Assembly (NCBI GenBank): GCA_018296165.2
Contig: JACKQL020000024.1
Coordinates: 744,001 to 808,000, forward strand
Length of the DNA stretch: 64,000 nt
Origin: Termitomyces sp. T153
Lineage: Eukaryota; Basidiomycota; Agaricomycetes; Agaricales; Lyophyllaceae
Direction: 5' to 3'
Shown here: piece after piece, positions 57,270 through 64,000 of the stretch
Numbering within the stretch: the stretch's first letter is position 1
Layout: the number at the start of each line of letters is the position of its first letter
Program-made: the position numbers and the translations under genes
The notes under the pieces: generated by a model
Databases searched by the model: none
Told to the model about the DNA's origin: nothing
The model's input: the letters and a program-made list of their open reading frames with translations, nothing else

Positions 57270-58789
57270 TCGTTTGTGCCCCACCTTCTACCTGCATGTG
57301 TTAAACTTGAACAGGTCGAACAGGTATACTAGTATCGAATGCTTGTTGATATGTGTTTTGGCCGACCGTCCACACTCAGACTCGGAGCTGGAGTTTCAGA
57401 AAGGTTTAACATGTCCTGCTGCGAAACTGAAATTGCAAGTGAAATCGATGTGTAGGTTGTCTAAAACGCCACTACTATCGTAGCGAGCATTCACTCCTCA
57501 GATGTTTTCTCCTTCGTGGCTGGCACTGAGGTTGTAAGTAGACTCTTTCTTGTTGTTATTCTACTATTCTATTAATCTTCTTACTATATGCAGTGTCGCG
57601 TACCACTCTGGGTATGTACAATGAAGTTGTTTTCCCATTCGTGGCTGGCACTGAGGTTTGTCGCGTAACACTTCTGGTGCCATTTAGTACGAGCTGGCAG
57701 GGTACCGCGTCAAAAACATTGATCCTCCAACATGATCTGAATGTTCGCTACAACAAGAGTGCTACAACAAGAGCAACCATAAACATTCAAGTTGCTCTGG
57801 CTTGGTATATGTCAAATCATATCGACACGATTTTAACTGTTCATGATTAGATTTGTGCTACTATACGAGTATCTTCTTACTCTAAATTACTTTTACGTGG
57901 GACGGTTCAACTACGATGTATTGCATTCGTGATCCCTTGAGGGAAAAATCAAAGGTATGTCTTGACAATGGATGTTAAGAAGGAATTCTCCGCCAAAGCA
58001 CGTACACATCTACAGGTTGTTTGTCAATTAGGTTTACCCGATTTTGACGATAGTTAGAAAACCGAGGTTAAACCTAATTAATAAACAAGTCGAAAGAAAC
58101 ACATTCAAGTTTAAGTGCATTTCATCGACGACTCATGCACCACCGACTTCTTGACTCAGCAGCGACAGATGAGGGTCGCCTGGAACTATTCTCAAGTTCG
58201 CCGATTCACTGCCAGTGAGATGTAAGACAAATGAAACGTAGACGTTTTAAGCTGGATCTTTCGCCACAACGTGGTAGTAATGATATATTTTCGTCTTTGA
58301 TCAGTACACCTACATGACTTAGGCAAGTCATTAACATAAGAGTGTGTCGCAGAGGGGACAAGAGATGCAAGAAGAACACACCGAGCGACTCCATCACCGG
58401 GCACCCATCAATAGCGATATCAAACATTGAAAACACGACTTCGGAGCTCTATTTGCCTCACATAAATAATTAAGATCCATGACAAGGTGAGCAGGCTGAG
58501 AAAGAACGAGAACTTCGAAGATAGTATGTCAAGCTTGGAATGGAGGATCGGTTGTTAAATTACATCAATAGGGATGAAAAAGCTGGATGCTTAACGAATG
58601 AGGCATGTATTCACGCAAGTTTTCGCCGTGAAGAAAGTGCAATAGAATCGATAGTCGCTCGTTCGCTACTTCCTTTCATATCACATAAAGTTATCCAGAC
58701 AGGGAGACCGAACCCAAAAACGGCAGGTTTGGGAGAAAACAACAGGGGAATTGCAATATAAAAGCTATAACCACGAACTTCCCATTGTG
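57270..58789. other. Flank of the protease locus
   Basis: An open frame at 57593-57850 (85 codons) begins at a ... TGGCTGGCACTGAGGTT block that also occurs at 57508-57534, a sign of local duplication. I do not recognise the product. The remainder is AT-rich and shows no gene. Confidence 0.4.
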
Positions 58790-59440
58790 ATTTTATCATG
58801 TTTGATCTGACCCAGATGGTTGGATCAAGTCAGAGGTATGGGCAGCCAATAGCATCAGAACGCTGCTCAACTTCTAAATGGATATCTATCGGTCAAGAGC
58901 GCGCTCTGTGCTTTGACATCACCAAAGAGCCAAGGGGTTGTGATCAACTGATTATCTTTTACAATATCACCATTTATTCACTTGAGTTCCAGTTTTCTGC
59001 AGAGTTGCCACACCTCATCGAGCTTTCAATGCCATTCTTGACCCAAGATATCAGATTCATTACTGGGTACACCGAGGCAGATAGTAGGTCTTGTGTTTCA
59101 TCTGGCATTCAGGGTATGGATACTGACGTTGTTGTCAAGAAGGGACTCAACAATGTCTGAGCTATCTACCTTTGTTCAACTTTGAGTCTTGCTTTGTATG
59201 CAAATGAAAGTGAACTAACAAATAAGTTCTTGAAAAATTTCCTGCCAACTAGGGGAACCCTGCCGAGTGTGCAAGTTGTGTACCACATATGTATTGCCTT
59301 AAAAGGGAAAATGCTAGTGCAGGTATGCCTGCAAAGGAATGATGTGAGGCAGACCTGAAAACTGACAGAAGAACAAACTTTCCATCATCTCACCTGGAGT
59401 TCTTCACTGCCCCATTCTATAAATTTCCCAATCAGATGTC
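58790..59440 (+). repeat. Segmental duplication, copy 2
   Basis: Partner of 54216-54850. It holds a 120-codon open frame (58798-59160) not open in copy 1, and ends at an equivalent start codon (ATGTCTTCCCAG, 59436) after which only about 50 bp of similarity to the protease gene remain. So the second gene copy is truncated. Confidence 0.8.
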
Positions 59441-60181
59441 TTCCCAGTTGATCTTTAGCTATTTTTACAATGTGCCAGTCTACAAAGCCTATTGCGGCGG
59501 GCGAAGTGGAAGTTTGCCCAGCGGCTGAATAGATGGAAATACATGAGTAGCAGTGTCCGACGCTAAGAGGTTGTAAACCTGAAACGGACGGTACTAGCTT
59601 GGCACTGTGATGATTCCGAATTCTCCATGTTTTCGTTGATACATTGTTAGGAGCATGTACAGGGGGTGCCCGGCCCGGAGGGAAAAACTTTAAGATACAG
59701 AAGGTCACACTGCTCAAATGTTTGCAAAGCGAGATAAATATACCTAAATGGGGAAGGAAAGATATGAGACACAGGGCCAGATATGGTCAAGATGGTGTTG
59801 TCTGAGTGGTTCAAGAGATGTGACAAGTGTAACAGGGATGACCGATGGTCGTATATACATTATATAGTATACAAATAATACACATATGGTATACCATTGT
59901 TTACACATATTGCCCGTGATCGTAAACTCATCTGGCCCGTCACATGTCAACAACAAGCAGGCAATAGAAAAGAAGTGGAGACAGGACAAAGGATTTGCCC
60001 TACAAAAGAAGTGGAGACAGGACAAAGGATTTGCCCGCTGCTCAAAATTTTATATATTGCCAGGTAATAATAAGTACAAATGTATATATGCCTAGGCTGG
60101 AATGTTGAATACAAAGAGGAATCAGTAGCTGTTGAATCTTTGCATTGTTAGAACCTCTTTGGCTGGAACTGGAATCAAAAA
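59441..60181. other. No gene recognised; short tandem duplication
   Basis: Contains a direct duplication of AAGAAGTGGAGACAGGACAA plus AGGATTTGCCC (59968-60000 and 60004-60036, period 36). From about 59.7 kb on, CpG becomes scarce again. Confidence 0.5.
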
Positions 60182-60440
60182 TAGTTCTACTAGAGAAGGG
60201 CTGTTCAAACAGTGTGAGTGAGCATGGAATTGAGGGAGTTGAAGATTTCACTACTGACTTATGAGACATCCTATGACTTTGTTCAATCCTCATCTTTTCA
60301 CTTTGTCACTGAGGTTTAGTTCTACTGGAGAGGAGCTGTTCAAACATGTGAATGAGCATGGTATTGAAGGGGTTAAAGATTTCACTACTGACTTATGAGA
60401 CATTCTAGGACTTTGGTCAATTCTTTTCAGTTTGTCAGTG
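60182..60440. repeat. Tandem duplication, unit about 135 bp
   Basis: Two units starting TAGTTCTACT (60182 and 60317) share GAGCTGTTCAAAC-like, GATTTCACTACTGACTTATG and AGACAT blocks with scattered substitutions. Confidence 0.85.
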
Positions 60441-60604
60441 GGGAAAGTATGAGATTGCAAATACATGAAAACAATAGAAGAAGCGGGGATCTAATTTGGG
60501 GAAAATTTAAAAAATGACACATGCCTGAGGCTACATAAATTTTGCAGGAAAATTGAAAAATGGCATGTGCTATGCTTTGACAACTTACAGATAACATTTG
60601 CCCC

Positions 60605-61290
60605 AATGCTTTGCCATGTCAACACTTTCTCCAATCCTTTGCCATGTCAACATTTTCTCCAATCCTTTGCCATGTCAACACTTTTCATCTTCTTTGAATA
60701 CTCCTGCAGTCAAGACCTGAATCATCAAGTTTCAAAAGACCATGTCAACACTTTCTCCAATCCTTTGCCATGTCAACACTTTCCCCAATTCTTTGCCATG
60801 TCAACACTTTCCCCAATGCTTTTCCAATGCTTTTCCATGTCAACACTTTCTCCAATCCTTTGCCATGTCAACACTTTCTCCCACCATGTCAACACTTTCC
60901 CCAGTCCTTTGCCATGTCAACACTTTTCATCTTCTTTGAATACTCTTGCAGTCAAGACCTGAATCATCAAGTTCCAAAAGACCATGTCAACACTTTCTCC
61001 AATCCTTTGCCATGTCAACACTTTCCCCAATCCTTTGCCATGCCAACACTTTTTTCAATCCTTTGCTATGTCAACACTTTCTCCAATCCTTTGCCATGTC
61101 ATCCTGCAGTCAAGACCTGAATCATCAAGTTTCAGAAGACCATGTCAAGACCTGAATCATTAAGTTTCAGAAGACCATGTCAACACTTTCTCCAATCCTT
61201 TGCCATGTCAACACTTTTCATCTTCTTTGAATACTCCTGCAGTCAAGACCTGAATCATTAAGTTCCAAAGAACCATGTCATCCATGTCAT
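60605..61290. repeat. 28-bp minisatellite with higher-order structure
   Basis: Unit CCATGTCAACACTTTCTCCA plus ATCCTTTG repeated many times, grouped in blocks that each end with a longer spacer reading CATCTTCTTTGAATACTCCT then GCAGTCAAGACCTGAATCAT. The spacer recurs at about 60685, 60927 and 61217, with partial copies near 61105 and 61145. Because 28 is not divisible by three, all three frames stay open and give Pro/Phe/His-rich nonsense peptides; I call no gene. Confidence 0.88.
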
Positions 61291-61344
61291 CCTGCAGTTG
61301 TTAAGTTTCACTTTTGATTCTCAATGATTCAGGTGGTTAACTGC

Positions 61345-61372
61345 AGGGAAAGTGTTGACATGGCAAAGCATT
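61345..61372 (-). repeat. Inverted copy of the minisatellite unit
   Basis: GGGAAAGTGTTGACATGGCA followed by AAGCATTT is the reverse complement of the array's first unit (60607-60634, AATGCTTTGCCATGTCAACA). The array and this copy could pair as terminal inverted repeats. Confidence 0.75.
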
Positions 61373-62437
61373 TGAATGCATCTGTCCTCCAGGATCACAT
61401 GTATGTTTGCTTCACCCATTGAAAAAGCATTGACATTTTTACCCAAAAAACCAGCCAAAAAAGTCATGATCATGTGTATGAACCTCCTGTGACCATGTGA
61501 TTGCAGACCTGTGATCATGTTTACCATCCTCCCAGGATCACATGTATGTGTGGCTCTTCAAAAAGCATTGACATTTTAATCCTGTGAACTTTTTGAAAAT
61601 GCCAAGCCACCTTCCCATGTCATCTAGTGAGTATGTATTCCCAACCTTTCAATCTTTGGTCCAAATCTTACTGAACAGGTAGTGTTTATTCCCAACCTTG
61701 AAAATCTCACTGCACAGTCCCCTTTTCTCTCCCCCAGAAGATAAGACTTTGCCCAGTACAATATTCCTGTCTCTTCTAGTCACTCCCTCTTGCTCATGCT
61801 CACAATGCAGTCTGGATGACTGAGTGGCTTGCCTGATTCTTTGAGACTATACTACATTGTGGCACATCCTCCTATATCTACCTATCAGGAATTTAAATAT
61901 ATCTATTTAACCTTATTTACATCAAATAATGAGGCATATTTCTCAACACAAAAGCAATGACAGGAAGATAGATTTGCCCAATTGATTTGCTCAAAATTTT
62001 GCCCAAAATTTTGCCCCAATTGTCATGACAACCTGCAGCCAACTGGCCACCTCCATTTCAATTGGCTCACCACATGTGTTTGGCTTGCCCTGCTACCCAT
62101 GTTTCAATTGTCAGCTTTTGCCAGTATATCATTGTGGGCCCATTATCAAATGACAGAAGTACAGCCTGTCCCATAACCAGACCCAAAACTTATGTCTATA
62201 TTTTCTTATGTTTTTGCTGAGGCCTAGTGACTGAATCCTTCTATTCTTTCAGCTTTGTTAAAATTGCCCAACTTGCTCAGGTCCCATGAGTTGTCATATG
62301 GTCCTTAGTATGATTTGAAGTCACAATGAAAATGCTCTTGATCTGATACCGCCACCTGACTGGAAAGTTCCCACAGCCCAGACAGTGAGGGGATAGTCAT
62401 TGTGGTACATATGTACAGCAAGAGTGTAATAAGACAA
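61373..62437. other. CpG-poor region, possible LINE 5' leader
   Basis: Repeated phrases CCAGGATCACATGTATGT (about 61390 and 61535) and AAAAAGCATTGACATTTT (about 61421 and 61562) point to decayed repeats. The right part precedes the non-LTR retrotransposon ORF1 and may be its 5' untranslated region. No host gene recognised. Confidence 0.4.
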
Positions 62438-64000
62438 ATGAGAGGGACCCATCTGGGGCCCCAGAGCAAGAAAAGGGAGACATACATGAACTTATCACCA
62501 ACAAGACCAATACTTGGCTGGTGCAAACAGCATGACATGGACATCTTTGGACAATAAGACAAACACCTCCTGAGAACACCAACAAGACCAAGGAAATGCC
62601 CAGAGATAATACAAGAAGCACAGATAATACCAGAGGCAGAAACACAATCAACAGCAGAAGCCAAGGCAATCATTACCAGTCAGCTAGAAAATCTGCACAG
62701 AGAGCTACAACACTTTTCAGACCACCACATATGGGGACAACAGGTACTGGAGATTGTGTATGGGGTAGCAAAAAAGATCTTGCCAAAACTAATCACAGCA
62801 GGTGAGATGAGCCACAAAAATAACAATGCTGATTCTGCACAAGCACTCCAGAAAACCATGGAGTTACATTTGACCATTAAAGAATTAGTCAAAGCAGTAA
62901 ACAATCTAGTGGCAAACCAGGAGGCAATGCCAGTGACAACTGGAGAAAGCCAGAGAGGACTTCCAGTAACACAAGATGTGAAAACCATCATAGAAATGGG
63001 ACCAACTTACAACCCCACCAAGGCAAACCCAACAACCACCACCAAAACCCAGACACAACACCAACAGTACACACTCCGGTCTCCAAAGGACCAGTACCAC
63101 CCAGTGCACCTCATTATAATCCTGAGAGGTGAAAAGTTTGATAGCCACTACCTGAATCCCTGCAGGCTGGTAAACATGATCAATGACAGACTCACCTAGT
63201 CAGAAAATGCCAAACACCTATGTGTAGCATCTCCACACTACAATTATAATAAAAACCTAGTCATCATGCTGAGAGAGGATCAGAAAAGCAAGGAACTTAA
63301 AAAACATGCTGAAGAATTCATTGACATATTCAGGATGCCAGCCCACACCATTGATATGCTCATGGATGATAGGAGGTACAAAGTCAGAAACAATGGGGTG
63401 TGGACTGGAAGAAATGGAGAGAATAGCCTGAACACCCCCAATGACCTACTGGAGGAAGTCAGATGGTTTAATCTGGTCATGTCAAAGGTAATGCTGATTG
63501 GCAAGCCCAGATGGATGCAAGCCAAGACAGATCTTATGCAGAAAGACTACTCATTGGTAGTACTGGAGTTTGCAAAGAAAGAGGATGCAAAGACTCTCAT
63601 TGCAACAAAGTTCCCGGCTATGTACATGAACTTCTGTAAAGTGGTACACCATGCAGACAGACCACTGGTACTACAATGCAGTAACTGTTGGGCTCTCAGA
63701 CACCACATGTCACATTGCAAATACTCTACAAAATGTCAGATCTGCGCAGAAGGCCACAATGAAATGGCACACAAACAGGATTAGGCACACTGCATGGATG
63801 AAGGACAACCAAGTGAAGGTGGTTGATGAGATGAGATAAAATGTACCAACTGCAGCAGTGATCACCCAGCAACAGAAAGGAACTGCCCCAAGAGGAAACA
63901 ATTCCAGATAATAGCAAGGGAGAAAGAGAAGGGACAAGTAGAAGGGGGAGTGACAATGAAGAAAAAGGAAGCCAGTGGAAGGAGAGCAGAAGTAACCACC
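62438..64000 (+). pseudogene. Non-LTR retrotransposon ORF1 (gag-like, CCHC), cut by window end
   Basis: One frame from ATG 62438 (MRGTHLGPQSKKRETYMNLS) through 64000, interrupted only by stops that fit single C-to-T or G-to-A changes (TAA near 62555, TAG at 63197, TAG at 63782, TGA TGA near 63827). Seen: a coiled-coil-like region (AIITSQLENLHRELQHFSDH), a central RNA-binding-like region (VMLIGKPRWMQAKT, LVVLEFAKKEDAKTLI), and zinc knuckles CSNCWALRHHMSHC, CQICAEGHNEMAH and CTNCSSDHPATERNC. Triple CCHC-type fingers after an RRM-like fold are typical of ORF1 proteins of Tad1-like LINEs. The endonuclease and reverse transcriptase ORF2 would lie beyond the window. Confidence 0.75.

Noticed and set aside
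58798..59160. 120-codon open frame as an independent gene
   Set aside because: Lies within the duplicated segment; the other copy is not open and no domain is recognisable.
60567..61155. Coding region of a repetitive His/Phe/Pro-rich protein
   Set aside because: All three forward frames are open only because of the 28-bp repeat; no start context, introns or conserved domain.
60605..61290. CRISPR-like array
   Set aside because: Units are directly adjacent with no unique spacers between them, and the genome is eukaryotic; it is a minisatellite.

Overview
The window reads as nuclear DNA of a filamentous basidiomycete, most likely an Agaricomycete. Genes are split by many introns of about 45-85 nt with GT-AG (occasionally GC-AG) ends. 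The proteins (KDM3-type JmjC demethylase, ESF2, PHO84, APN1, GUT2, ERG2, an SS18-like protein, an F-box protein, pepsin-like proteases) are of fungal type. LTR retrotransposons of Copia and Gypsy type sit beside NLR-type and SRPK-type gene relics. I do not name a genus. All assignments come from reading motifs in the sequence; no database search was possible.

Layout. 0.2-0.8 kb: a truncated Tc1/mariner-like element with long terminal inverted repeats, jammed against the 5' end of a decayed SRPK-like kinase (0.8-1.9 kb). 4.4-18.8 kb: a gene block with KDM3-like demethylase (+), ESF2 (+), PHO84 phosphate transporter (-), a damaged kinase-like gene (-) and APN1 endonuclease IV (+). 18.8-37.8 kb: a nested transposon island. 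An old Gypsy pol relic (- strand) is split inside its protease domain by a younger 7.4-kb LTR element that lacks recognisable pol and carries an antisense gene. A foldback DNA element sits just upstream (in pol order) of the Gypsy reverse transcriptase. Beyond the Gypsy relic lies an NLR-type gene whose first exon was split by a complete Copia element. Both LTR insertions keep perfect 5-bp target duplications.

37.8-54 kb: a second gene block with mitochondrial glycerol-3-phosphate dehydrogenase GUT2 (-), sterol C-8 isomerase ERG2 (-), a possible 61-residue gene (-), an SS18/SSXT-domain protein (+), an SH3-domain protein (+) and an F-box protein (+). 54-59.5 kb: a duplicated, decaying locus for a pepsin-like aspartic protease. 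59.5-62.4 kb: tandem repeats, including a 28-bp minisatellite. 62.4-64 kb: the CCHC-finger first ORF of a non-LTR retrotransposon, cut by the window edge.

For the ten-exon PHO84, eleven-exon APN1, eight-exon KDM3-like gene, GUT2, ERG2, ESF2, SS18-like, SH3 and F-box genes I traced every splice junction by hand. The summed exon lengths come out divisible by three in each case, which supports the models. The host genes are independent housekeeping or regulatory genes and show no sign of a cluster. The most notable signal is genomic-defence history. The transposon island is almost free of CpG, and inside the single Copia element the left two thirds (with its LTR) have lost nearly all CpG while the right third (with its LTR) keeps it.
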